NCBI RefSeq assembly: GCF_009936235.1
Contig: NZ_AP022314.1
Location: 4,712,001 to 4,776,000 of the forward strand
Origin: Mycobacterium xenopi
Lineage (GTDB): Bacteria > Actinomycetota > Actinomycetes > Mycobacteriales > Mycobacteriaceae
DNA: 64,000 bases
Direction of reading: 5' to 3'
Shown: in pieces, positions 17,159-25,418 of the stretch
Layout of the letters: each line of letters starts with the position of its first letter
How positions within the stretch are numbered: position 1 is the stretch's first letter
The notes under the pieces: model-generated
Told to the model about the DNA's origin: nothing
The model's input: the letters and a program-made list of their open reading frames with translations, nothing else
The model's database searches: none
Made by a program: the position numbers and the translations under genes

Positions 17159-17998
17159 TCACAGTCTGGCGTTGATCCACAAGACCACGTCGTCGAGGAC
17201 CTGGTTTCGCTCCGGCTCGTTGAACACCTCGTGGTAAAGGCCCGGATACACCTTCAGTTCGACGTCAGAACTGCCCACGCACTCGACGAGCCGCCGACTG
17301 CCCTCGACGTCGATCAGCCGGTCCTGTGAGCCGTGCACGACCAGCAGGGGCGCAGTGAGCGCCGCGGCGCGTTGCGGCATGGTTTCGCCGACCCGCAGCA
17401 GGGCGCGGGCTATTCCGGCCGGCACCTTGCCGTGGTGCACCAACGGATCGCTGTTATAGGCGTTCACCACAACCGGATCGCGGGAGATCGCCTCGACGTC
17501 GAGCTCCTGCACCGGCAGCCCTGGGGCGATCGCACCCAGAATCTTGGCGGCGAATGCCAATAACGGCGACACGGCCGCATGCGCGGCCACGGCCGGCCCC
17601 GACAGCACCATCAGGTCGTAGTTGTCGGGCCGCTCGACACCGTAGGCGAACACGATGGCACCGCCCATGCTGTGCCCCAATACGATGCATTTACAGCCGG
17701 GATGGTCCTTAGTAGCGAGGCCCACCAGTGTGTCGAAGTCGCCGGTGTACTCCGAGATGTCCTTCAGCCGCACCCGTTTGCCGCCCGAACGGCCGTGTCC
17801 GCGGTGGTCGAGTGCATACGTCGCGAGGCCGTCGGAAGCGAACCGCTCGGCCACGTGGTCGTAGCGACGAGCGTGCTCGCCAAGCCCGTGCGAGAGGACA
17901 ACTACCGCGCGTGGTGCGGTGTCTGGCATCCAGGCGTCGTAGACGATGCGTACACCGCCGACGCCGTCGAAGGTCCGTTCAGTGCGGGTGGTAGGCAT
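17159..17998 (-). CDS. Monoacylglycerol lipase (Rv0183-like)
   Basis: A 279-aa alpha/beta hydrolase, the same length as M. tuberculosis Rv0183, an exported monoglyceride lipase that cleaves host and storage monoacylglycerols. The catalytic triad is at identical positions: Ser110 in the elbow GHSMGG, Asp226 in VVHGSQDRL and His256 in YPGLYHEVF. The oxyanion motif is SHGLGEHARRY (His37-Gly38). No clear signal peptide is present. It is divergent from sigG with 52 bp between the starts, as in M. tuberculosis. Confidence 0.94.
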   Translation of the reverse strand: MPTTRTERTFDGVGGVRIVYDAWMPDTAPRAVVVLSHGLGEHARRYDHVAERFASDGLATYALDHRGHGRSGGKRVRLKDISEYTGDFDTLVGLATKDHPGCKCIVLGHSMGGAIVFAYGVERPDNYDLMVLSGPAVAAHAAVSPLLAFAAKILGAIAPGLPVQELDVEAISRDPVVVNAYNSDPLVHHGKVPAGIARALLRVGETMPQRAAALTAPLLVVHGSQDRLIDVEGSRRLVECVGSSDVELKVYPGLYHEVFNEPERNQVLDDVVLWINARL

Positions 17999-18050
17999 CA
18001 GAGGCAGCGTAGCCAGCGGATGTCAGATCGTCTGCGTAAGCTCTATCCGC

Positions 18051-19016
18051 GTGAGTGTGCTCACCGAACGCCGCGACGGCGATTTCTTCGCCCAGGCTGA
18101 GCCGTACCGGCGGGAACTGCTTGCGCACTGCTACCGGATGACAGGGTCGCTGCACGACGCCGAAGATCTGGTGCAGGAAACCTATCTGCGGGCCTGGAAG
18201 GCCTACGACCGCTTCGAAGGCAAGTCGTCGGTGCGGACTTGGCTGCACCGCATCGCGACCAACACTTGTCTGACCGCGCTGGAAGGCCGGCAGCGCCGAC
18301 CGTTGCCGAGCGGGTTGGGCGCGCCCAGCTCCGATCCCACCGCCGAACTGGTGGAGCGGACGGAAATCGCATGGCTGGAGCCATTGCCGGAATTCGCCGC
18401 CGATCCATCCGACATTGTCGGATCGCGCGAGTCGGTGCGATTGGCGTTCATCGCAGCGTTGCAGCACCTGTCGCCCCGGCAGCGGGCGGTGCTGTTGCTG
18501 CGTGACGTGCTGCAGTGGAAGGCCGCAGAGGTGGCCGAGGCGATCGGCACCAGCACCGCCGCCGTCAACAGCCTGTTGCAGCGGGCCCGCACCCAGTTGG
18601 AGGCCGCGGGCCCCAGCCCCGACGAGCGATTGGCGGCGCCGGATTCGGCGGAAGCCCAGGATCGGTTGGCCCGCTACATCGCGGCGTTCGAGGCCTATGA
18701 CGTGGACCGGCTGGTGGAGCTGTTCACCAGCGAGGCGGTTTGGGAGATGCCGCCGTATGTCGGCTGGTATCAGGGTCCGCAGACGATCGCCACCCTGATC
18801 CGCCAGCAATGCCCCGCACAGGCGGCCGGGGACATGCGACTGATCCCGCTGCTGGCCAATGGGCAGCCGGCGGCCGCGATGTACATGCGCGATGGTGACC
18901 GTCATTTGCCGTTCCAGCTGCAGGTGCTCGACATCACCGAGGCCGGCGTCAGCCACGTCGTCGCCTTCCTCGACACCATGCTGTTCCCAAAATTTGGTTT
19001 GCCGGCATCGCTCTAG
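18051..19016 (+). CDS. sigG: ECF sigma factor SigG
   Basis: A 321-aa extracytoplasmic-function sigma factor. Sigma region 2 spans YRRELLAHCYRMTG to WLHRIATNTCLTAL. Region 4 (LSPRQRAVLLLRDV to SLLQRARTQL) binds the -35 element. A C-terminal SnoaL-like domain begins at RLARYIAAFEAYDVDRLVE and is typical of SigG/SigJ-type factors, where it replaces an anti-sigma factor. M. tuberculosis SigG responds to DNA damage and macrophage entry. The GTG at 18051 (VSVLTERRDG) was chosen; a second in-frame GTG follows two codons later, and the frame is open further upstream across the lipase gene start. Confidence 0.92.
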   Translation: MSVLTERRDGDFFAQAEPYRRELLAHCYRMTGSLHDAEDLVQETYLRAWKAYDRFEGKSSVRTWLHRIATNTCLTALEGRQRRPLPSGLGAPSSDPTAELVERTEIAWLEPLPEFAADPSDIVGSRESVRLAFIAALQHLSPRQRAVLLLRDVLQWKAAEVAEAIGTSTAAVNSLLQRARTQLEAAGPSPDERLAAPDSAEAQDRLARYIAAFEAYDVDRLVELFTSEAVWEMPPYVGWYQGPQTIATLIRQQCPAQAAGDMRLIPLLANGQPAAAMYMRDGDRHLPFQLQVLDITEAGVSHVVAFLDTMLFPKFGLPASL

Positions 19017-19026
19017 CCCGCCGAAC

Positions 19027-19065
19027 GTGGATTTGCACCCTGGGGATGATGTGCATCAAGTCCAC
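19027..19065. terminator. Imperfect hairpin after sigG
   Basis: GTGGATTTGCAC and GTGCATCAAGTCCAC form an interrupted stem around a 12-base loop, 10 bp after the sigG stop, overlapping the last codons of the convergent dehydrogenase gene. It is a weak candidate terminator for sigG. Confidence 0.35.
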
Positions 19066-20195
19066 ACTCGGCGCGAGTCCGGCGGCGGCCCGGTCACCGG
19101 GCGCACCAGGCCGGTACCGGTGATCAGCGGCAGATCCTGCGCCGATAGCAGCCCAGGCGGTGCTGCGCACACCGCGGGGATGGCGTTGACCATCCGGGAG
19201 GCGCCGGCGATGCGCGCACCCAAGTCGTGATCGTGGTCGTCGGCTAACTCAAGCTCACAGCGCATGCTCGGCGAGCCGTCGATCTCGACGCGGTACACCC
19301 CGCGGCCCGAGGCGGCACCGTAGCCGAGGTCGCGTGGCGCAATCCCGACATGTGGCTGGGGCCAGTCCGGGGCGATGTCGTCGTGCATGCGGGTGACATG
19401 GTCGACGACGAAAGTCGGCCGGTCCTCGACGTACCCGGTCAGCGTCGAACGCATCGCCGCGATCGTCCCGGCAGCGATGTGTCCGGTGGGAGTGTCGAAC
19501 GACTCCTCTGCGGGTATGCGCTCGACACTTTCCTCCACGCGATCTATGCGCACGTCGAGACCGGCGGCAAGTTGGTACAGCACCGGGCCCCAGCCGAATG
19601 TGAACACCCCCGGGGTGGCCGCGAGCACGGTGGCCTCCGGCGGCTTGCCGAAGCCGAGGATCTCGTATACCGCCGATCTGTCGGGATAGGTGGCGTAGTT
19701 GAAGATCTCTGTCACGCGGACGCTTTCGATCACCCGTGAGATCCCTGAAAGTGCCAGTGGTAATAAATCATTGGCAAATCCGGTATCGATTCCTGTGGTA
19801 AAGAACGACGCCCCGCCAGCCAGCGCGGCCTCTCGCAGCGGGTCGGTGAACGCCGGATCGACGGCGTCGGGAAACACAAGCGGCACCAGCGAGCACGACA
19901 CCACGTTTTTGCCGGCCCGCAAGATCGACGCCATATCCTCGACCGCCTCCATCGGCCGCAGGTTGGCCGCGGCCGCGTAGACCACGGCATCGGCAGGCCC
20001 GGCGAGCATGGGACCGGGATCCTGGGTCGCCACCACGCCCACGGGGTCGATCCCGCAGAGTTGCCCAGCGTCAACACCGGCCTTGGCATCGCTGTGGACG
20101 ACGAGGTCGACCAATTCCAGCTGCGGGTGGTCGATCACGGCGCGCAGGGCGATCAGCCCCATCGAGCCCGGACCCCACACGCCGACCTTCCACAT
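19056..20195 (-). CDS. DapB-fold NAD(P)-dependent dehydrogenase, species-specific insert
   Basis: A 379-aa protein with an N-terminal Rossmann fold (WKVGVWGPGSMGLIALRAVI) of the dihydrodipicolinate-reductase-like group that includes 2,4-diaminopentanoate dehydrogenases. True DapB proteins are about 245-270 aa and lack this ~120-residue C-terminal extension, so this is not lysine biosynthesis. The substrate cannot be told from the sequence. Its start (ATG 20195) lies nine bases from a 14-bp perfect palindrome and is divergent from an IclR regulator, so control by that regulator is likely. No counterpart lies between sigG and pirin in M. tuberculosis as I recall. Confidence 0.75.
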   Translation of the reverse strand: MWKVGVWGPGSMGLIALRAVIDHPQLELVDLVVHSDAKAGVDAGQLCGIDPVGVVATQDPGPMLAGPADAVVYAAAANLRPMEAVEDMASILRAGKNVVSCSLVPLVFPDAVDPAFTDPLREAALAGGASFFTTGIDTGFANDLLPLALSGISRVIESVRVTEIFNYATYPDRSAVYEILGFGKPPEATVLAATPGVFTFGWGPVLYQLAAGLDVRIDRVEESVERIPAEESFDTPTGHIAAGTIAAMRSTLTGYVEDRPTFVVDHVTRMHDDIAPDWPQPHVGIAPRDLGYGAASGRGVYRVEIDGSPSMRCELELADDHDHDLGARIAGASRMVNAIPAVCAAPPGLLSAQDLPLITGTGLVRPVTGPPPDSRRVWT

Positions 20196-20203
20196 CGAGC
20201 TTC

Positions 20204-20217
20204 TCCTAATATTAGGA
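20204..20217. promoter_or_regulatory. 14-bp perfect palindrome, putative IclR operator
   Basis: TCCTAATATTAGGA is a perfect palindrome in the 62-bp gap between the divergent dehydrogenase and IclR genes. It is AT-rich against the surrounding GC-rich DNA. It overlaps the place where the dehydrogenase ribosome site should be, so bound protein would block that gene. Confidence 0.65.
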
Positions 20218-20257
20218 AGTATTTCGTTAGTATCTGGACGGATGCTAGGAGGCGACG

Positions 20258-21136
20258 ATGACCGCGTCAACAGCGACCCCCGCACCCGCCAAATCCCCTC
20301 CCACCCGCCGTGTCATGGATCTCCTTGCCGCGCTTGCGGAGTCGGGGGAAGCCAAGACGTCGGCTGAGCTTGCCAAAATCTGCCGCATGAGCACCTCGAC
20401 GTGCGCGCTGGTGCTCGCCGAGCTGGAACGGGCAGCCTGGGTGACGCGGCGTGAGGATCGCCGCTATGCGCTGGGCAGCGGGCTGTTCGGGATCGTTCAT
20501 GGTTTACGGGCGCAGTTCCCGCTGCTAGATCGCGGCCGCGAGGCGCTCACCTTCCTGCACGAGAAGCTCGGCGCGGGTTGTTCGATGTCGAAAATCGGCG
20601 ACCGGCATCTGACCACAGTCGACGCGGTCGGCCATGGTTCGAGTGCTGATGCCGTCGGCCAGCGCTTCCCGATTGATCCGCCGTTCGGCTTGGTGGCGAT
20701 GGCCTGGCGCGACGACGACGCCGTCGAGGAGTGGCTGCGTCGTGTCACGCCCCGGCTGACGCGCGCCGACATTGCCACGTACCGTGCCGTGCTCGCCGAT
20801 ATCCGCACCCGCGGCTACGGCGCGTGGCGCTTCGACGAAGCCCACGCCGCGCTGCATGACCGCCTCGCCGCGGTTTTGGGGTCGGTGGAGCCGACGGCCC
20901 AAGTGGCTCGCGAGCTCAGCACGCTGATGACGATGGTGACCCTGAGATCGGTAACACGCACCCTTGAAACAGACTTAGCTGCAACAGAATTCGTGGTGCT
21001 CCCGATTTTCGGGCATAACGGCCAGCCGCACTACCAAATCGAGATTCATTTGGGTCGGGCCCCGGCGCTGACGCTTCCCGAGCTCGAGGCGGCACTTAGA
21101 AGTGCACAAACCATGCTGGCCGCGGGCGTCGGTTGA
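20258..21136 (+). CDS. IclR-family transcriptional regulator
   Basis: A 292-aa regulator with an N-terminal winged helix-turn-helix (RRVMDLLAALAESGEAKTSA..., KICRMSTSTCALVLAELERA) and an IclR effector-binding domain from about residue 85. AGGAGG precedes the ATG closely. IclR proteins usually control adjacent catabolic genes and bind small acids. The divergent dehydrogenase and the downstream alcohol dehydrogenase remnant are the obvious targets. The gene ends just 13 bp before the start of homology in that remnant. Confidence 0.83.
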   Translation: MTASTATPAPAKSPPTRRVMDLLAALAESGEAKTSAELAKICRMSTSTCALVLAELERAAWVTRREDRRYALGSGLFGIVHGLRAQFPLLDRGREALTFLHEKLGAGCSMSKIGDRHLTTVDAVGHGSSADAVGQRFPIDPPFGLVAMAWRDDDAVEEWLRRVTPRLTRADIATYRAVLADIRTRGYGAWRFDEAHAALHDRLAAVLGSVEPTAQVARELSTLMTMVTLRSVTRTLETDLAATEFVVLPIFGHNGQPHYQIEIHLGRAPALTLPELEAALRSAQTMLAAGVG

Positions 21137-21149
21137 TCCCCGGGGGACA

Positions 21150-21892
21150 TCGGGACAAGAGGCTGTAGCGATGATTTTTTCTCTGCTCGGCACCTTCGCG
21201 CCCTACATGACCGTGCACAAGGATTCGGTCGTCAAGATCGATCCGACCATCCCGTTTGAGCCCGCTGCGATCATGGGCTGTGCCGTGCCGACCGGCTTCG
21301 GGTCGGCGACCAACGTCGCCGACGTTCAACCTGGTGAGACGGCGGCGTCGGCGGCATCGGGATGAGCGCGTTGCAGGGCGCCGTGTTGTCCGGCGCCAAG
21401 CACGTCATCGCGATCGACTCGGTCGAATTCAAACGTGAGCAGGCCATGAAGTTCGGCGCCACCCACGCCTACGAGTCGATGAGCGCCGCGATTGCGCCGA
21501 TGATGGACCTGACCTACGGCCTGATGGCCGACAAGACCATCATCGCGGTCGGCGAGATGCGTGGAGAATACCTCGAAGAAGCGCTGACCCTGACCGCCAA
21601 GTCCGGCACCTGTGTCGTCACCGGCATGGGCGCGATGACAGACGTGGACGTCAAGCTCAACCTGTTCTTGTTTGCGATCTTGCAAAAGACGTTGAAAGGC
21701 AACATCTTCGGCGGTGGCAGCTCGCACGTCGAAACACCGCGCCTGGTGGGGCTCTACAAGTCTGGGCTGCTCAAAGTTGACGAGATGATCACCAACATCT
21801 ACCGGCTGGAAGACATCAACGACGGCTACCAAGACATGCTGGACGGCAAGAACATTCGCGGGGTCATCCGCTACACCGACGCCGACTGGTAA
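21150..21892 (+). pseudogene. NDMA-dependent-type alcohol dehydrogenase remnant
   Basis: Homology begins abruptly near 21152 (GQEAVAMIFSLLGTFAPY) and runs to the family's C-terminus (YQDMLDGKNIRGVIRYTDADW). The first ~150 residues of this zinc alcohol dehydrogenase family, including the catalytic and structural zinc ligands, are missing; the homology starts directly after the IclR stop. A second lesion lies at about 21342-21366, where DVQPGET should continue into the glycine-rich VAVVGIGGVGMSAL; about 10 nt are lost and the frame changes. The second half (21362-21892, MSALQGAVLSGAK...) is an intact 176-aa frame but cannot be an active enzyme. The lesions are real in form, not homopolymer slips. 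Confidence 0.85.
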
Positions 21893-21924
21893 GCGGTCAC
21901 GGCCGACGGACTACCCTGGGGCTA

Positions 21925-22650
21925 ATGCGGGCCACCGTGGAGATCCGGCGTGCGGCCGATCGGTTTGTCACCACGACTTCCTGGCTGACTTCCAGGCATT
22001 CCTTTTCCTTCGCCGACCACTACGACCCGGCCAACACACACCACGGGCTGCTGCTGGTCAACAACGACGACATCGTCGCACCGGTCAGCGGGTTCGACAC
22101 GCACCCCCACCGCGACATGGAGATCCTGACATGGGTGTTGCAGGGATCGCTGGCCCATCGGGACTCCGCCGGTAATCGCGGTGTGATCTACCCTGGGCTG
22201 GCCCAGCGCATGTCGGCCGGCAGCGGAATCCTGCACTCAGAGAAGAACGATTCCCCTACCGAGCCAGTACGTTTCGTCCAAATGTGGGTGCTACCCGACG
22301 AAACCGGGATCGCCCCCGGCTACCAGCAACACGAGATTGACGACCAACTGCTGACCGCCAGCCTGACGACCATCGCCTCCGGCATACCGCGACACGACGC
22401 CGCTATCACCATCCACAACCGCAACGCCGCGTTGCACGGGGCGCGGCTGCGGCCGAGCAACGGCGTCGACCTTCCGGCGGCCCCGTACCTGCACCTGTTC
22501 GTTGCACGCGGCCAAATCGTGGTCGAGGGCATCGGCGAGCTTGACGAGGGCGACGCAGTCCGCTTCACAGCATCCGACGGCCAGCGGGTCACCGCCACCG
22601 GGCCGGCAGAAATCCTGGTCTGGGAGATGCACGCCGAACTTGGCGGCTAG
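21925..22650 (+). CDS. Pirin-family cupin protein (Rv0181c-like)
   Basis: A 241-aa bicupin of the pirin family (Rv0181c is 244 aa). The metal site is complete: His60 and His62 in THPHRDMEI, and His104 and Glu106 in GILHSEKND. Pirins act as quercetinases or as iron-dependent regulators in other organisms; the mycobacterial role is undefined. The N-terminal SFSFADHYDP signature is present. It lies 64 bp upstream of the DUF3533 gene on the same strand, as in M. tuberculosis, and may be cotranscribed. Confidence 0.9.
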   Translation: MRATVEIRRAADRFVTTTSWLTSRHSFSFADHYDPANTHHGLLLVNNDDIVAPVSGFDTHPHRDMEILTWVLQGSLAHRDSAGNRGVIYPGLAQRMSAGSGILHSEKNDSPTEPVRFVQMWVLPDETGIAPGYQQHEIDDQLLTASLTTIASGIPRHDAAITIHNRNAALHGARLRPSNGVDLPAAPYLHLFVARGQIVVEGIGELDEGDAVRFTASDGQRVTATGPAEILVWEMHAELGG

Positions 22651-22714
22651 CGCCGCCGTGAGCGCGAACACATCCCCCCGGGGCATAAGGTGAGCCCGAC
22701 GAAGAGGAGTCGGT

Positions 22715-24067
22715 ATGTCTCACCCACAGACACGACACGCGGCAACCTCCCCGCCCACCCACGATCCCGGCCTTGCCGCGACACGAGAAGCGGCCCGGCA
22801 CCGGGCTAAGGCCGGGGCGAGAGCTACGCGGACGGTACGGTTTTGGCTGGTGCCAATCGTGATCACCATCGCGATACTGTCGGCCCTGGCCGCGCTGTAT
22901 CTCGGCGGAATCTTGAACCCGATGAGCAACTTGCGGCACTTTCCGGTTGCGGTGGTCAATGAGGATGCCGGGCCTGCGGGTACGCGCATCGTCGAGGGTG
23001 TGACGTCCGGCTTGGACTCGACTCAGTTCGACGTGCGAGTGCTGTCCCGGCAAGAGGCCTGGCATGAGCTCGATACCGCGGCGGTGTTCGGCGTGGTAGT
23101 GATACCGCCGGACTTCTCCTCGAAGCTGCGGGACCTGCCGCAAGCCGCGGTCGGGGCCGGACCCGCCGTACGGCCGGTGATCAGGATCTCCACGAATCCG
23201 CGGGCGGGAACGCTGGGCGCCAGCATCGCCGGTCAAACGCTGACGCGCGCGATGGCGGTAGTCAGCACCAAAGTGGGAGAACAGCTTAGCAGCCAGGTGG
23301 CCCAACAGACCGGTGGGGCAACGTTGGCCGGGGCGGTGTCGCTGCTGTTGGCCAGCCCTATCGACGTGCAAAGCAGCGTGCACAACCCGTTGCCCGACGG
23401 CACCGGCAACGGGCTCTCGGCGTTCTATTACGCGCTGTTGCTGCTGTTGGGGGGCTTCACCGGCAGTATCGTGGTCAGTACCCTGGTCGATTCGATGCTT
23501 GGTTACGTTCCAGCGGAATTCGGCCCGGTGTACCGGTTCGCCGAGCAGGTCAACATCTCGCGGTTTCGCACCCTTCTGGTGAAATGGGCCTTGATGCTGG
23601 CGCTGGCGCTTCTGACATCTGCGGTGTACCTGGCGATCGCCAGCAGCCTTGGCATGCCGTTCACGCACGGCTGGGTGTTGTGGCTCTACGGCGTCTTCGC
23701 GATCGTGGCCGTCGGTGTCACCTCTACAGCGCTCATCGCGGTCCTTGGCTCGCTGGGCTTGCTGGTGAGCATGTTGGTTTTCGTGATCCTGGGCTTGCCG
23801 TCGGCCGGCGCGACCGTCCCGCTACAGGCAACGCCGTCGTTTTTTGGCTGGCTGGCCAAGTTCGAGCCGATGCACCAGGTTTTCCTGGGTACCAGGGCGT
23901 TGTTGTATCTCGACGGCCGGGCTGATGCTGGGCTGTCGCAGGCGGTGACGCTGACCGCCCTCGGCCTGGTCATCGGCTTGCTGCTGGGTGGCATCGTCAC
24001 GCGCATCTACGACCGGCGCGGTTATCACCGCATCCCGTCGACGGCTGACACGCCAGCTGTCCAGTAG
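22715..24067 (+). CDS. DUF3533 / YhgE-Pip-type membrane protein (Rv0180c-like)
   Basis: A 450-aa integral membrane protein (Rv0180c is about 452 aa). One membrane segment lies near residues 45-67 (FWLVPIVITIAILSALAALY). A ~160-residue extracytoplasmic domain beginning HFPVAVVNEDAGPAGTRIVE carries the family signature. Five hydrophobic segments follow in the C-terminal half. This topology is that of ABC-2-like YhgE/Pip proteins, though no ATPase gene is nearby. The GAAGAGGAG ribosome site is seven bases before the ATG. The molecular function is unknown. Confidence 0.88.
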   Translation: MSHPQTRHAATSPPTHDPGLAATREAARHRAKAGARATRTVRFWLVPIVITIAILSALAALYLGGILNPMSNLRHFPVAVVNEDAGPAGTRIVEGVTSGLDSTQFDVRVLSRQEAWHELDTAAVFGVVVIPPDFSSKLRDLPQAAVGAGPAVRPVIRISTNPRAGTLGASIAGQTLTRAMAVVSTKVGEQLSSQVAQQTGGATLAGAVSLLLASPIDVQSSVHNPLPDGTGNGLSAFYYALLLLLGGFTGSIVVSTLVDSMLGYVPAEFGPVYRFAEQVNISRFRTLLVKWALMLALALLTSAVYLAIASSLGMPFTHGWVLWLYGVFAIVAVGVTSTALIAVLGSLGLLVSMLVFVILGLPSAGATVPLQATPSFFGWLAKFEPMHQVFLGTRALLYLDGRADAGLSQAVTLTALGLVIGLLLGGIVTRIYDRRGYHRIPSTADTPAVQ

Positions 24068-24138
24068 CCGATGGGCAAAGTTCAAGCGGCGGAACGTAAT
24101 TCGACTGCAGCTAAAGCGTCACACGACTGTGACATAAG

Positions 24139-24166
24139 TTGACGGTGTTATCTCAGTGGTTAATGT
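24139..24166 (+). promoter_or_regulatory. Sigma-A-like promoter of lprO
   Basis: TTGACG (24139-24144) and TAATGT (24161-24166) are separated by 16 bp, close to consensus, 43 bp before the lprO start. Just upstream lies a 6-bp dyad, GTCACA-N4-TGTGAC (24118-24133), of unknown meaning. Confidence 0.55.
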
Positions 24167-24208
24167 TGTGCTTGTTGTACCGACCTCCCGTGCGCGAAAG
24201 GGCGACCT

Positions 24209-25288
24209 GTGCCGACTCTTGCCGCCATGTTCCGGCGGATGGCAGCCAGCTGCGCCGCGGCGGCGCTGTGTGCGGCGCTGACGACCAGCACCGGGCAGCC
24301 GGTCGCCCGCGCCGAGGCCCGCGACCTGCTCGCCAGCGCCATTGCCAACACCAGGGGGTCGTATCTGGTTTACAACTTCGGCGCTGGTCATCCCGCGCCC
24401 ATGCTCAACGCCGCCGGCAACTGGTATGACGGCAACAGCGGTGGCCATCTGATGATCATCAAGGCTGCCTCGCAACGACTTTCACCGCATCTGCTGGTCG
24501 ATAGCCACACCGGTTATCAGGCCCGTTGCGAGCGCAATCCCGGTGCGCGCACCAGCGACGGGTTGCTGCAAGCGTCGGAGATCTACCCGCCGCTGCAGGC
24601 TTGGCAAGTGTTAGGCCAGCCGACGATCGCCATCAATGCCAACTTTTTCGATATCCGTGGACAACGGGGCGGGTCGTGGAAATCGACCGGTTGTAGCTCG
24701 CCGCTGGGGGCGTTCGTCGACAACACCCGCGGCCAAGGCCGGGCCAACCAGCCGGTCACCGGCACTATCGCCTACGCGGGCAAGCAAGGTCTTTCCGGCG
24801 GAGACGACCACTGGTCGGCGTTGACGACGATGATTCTGCCAACCGAAGGCGCACCGTCGGTGATTCGGCCCAGAAGCAGCAACGATTACGACGCCGCCGC
24901 GCCGGTCATCCAAAGTCTCGTCGAGAGGGGATCCCGGTTCGTCGCGGTCAGCGGGATCGGGCTGTTGTCGCCGGGCGATACCGGTCAGCTCAACGACGGC
25001 GGTCCCAGCGCCGCCCGAACGGCAATCGCGTACTCACGGCAAAAGGACGAGATGTACGTGTTTCAAGGCGGCAACTACACGCCGGACAACATCCAGGACC
25101 TGTTCCGCGGCCTGGGTAGCGATACCGCGGTGCTGCTCGACGGTGGCGGGTCGTCGGCGATCGTGCTGCGCCGCGACACCGGCGGCATGTGGGCCGGCGC
25201 CGGATCCCCCAGGGGAAATTGCGACACCCGTCAGGTTCTTTGCGACTCCCACGAGCGTGCGCTGCCGAGCTGGCTCGCGTTCAACTGA
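24209..25288 (+). CDS. lprO: Exported NAGPA/phosphodiester-glycosidase-domain protein (LprO)
   Basis: A 359-aa exported protein (Rv0179c LprO is about 369 aa). A signal peptide (MFRRMAASCAAAALCAALTT, likely cut after ARA) is seen. Despite the historical lipoprotein name, I find no good lipobox in this copy. The C-terminal domain carries the phosphodiester-glycosidase (NAGPA/DUF2233) hallmarks: INANFFDI, SAARTAIAYSRQKDEMYVFQ and the active-site-type loop LLDGGGSSAIVL. The family removes GlcNAc caps or cleaves phosphodiester glycosides, so a cell-wall glycan substrate is inferred. The start is GTG with a GGGCGACCT leader. Confidence 0.85.
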   Translation: MPTLAAMFRRMAASCAAAALCAALTTSTGQPVARAEARDLLASAIANTRGSYLVYNFGAGHPAPMLNAAGNWYDGNSGGHLMIIKAASQRLSPHLLVDSHTGYQARCERNPGARTSDGLLQASEIYPPLQAWQVLGQPTIAINANFFDIRGQRGGSWKSTGCSSPLGAFVDNTRGQGRANQPVTGTIAYAGKQGLSGGDDHWSALTTMILPTEGAPSVIRPRSSNDYDAAAPVIQSLVERGSRFVAVSGIGLLSPGDTGQLNDGGPSAARTAIAYSRQKDEMYVFQGGNYTPDNIQDLFRGLGSDTAVLLDGGGSSAIVLRRDTGGMWAGAGSPRGNCDTRQVLCDSHERALPSWLAFN

Positions 25289-25418
25289 GCCCGCCGACTC
25301 ATCGGCTTGGCGCAGCGGTTATTCCCGGCCACGCCGACGTCAACCAATCCGCACTGCGGCTATTTAGGCACGAGGGCTGTCCAGATTCGTGGCAGCGAAC
25401 CGATAGCCGCCCAGTCTG

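Noticed and set aside
24118..24133. GTCACA-N4-TGTGAC dyad as a CRP/cAMP site.
   Set aside because: The half-sites are in reversed order relative to TGTGA-N6-TCACA, so it does not fit the CRP consensus.
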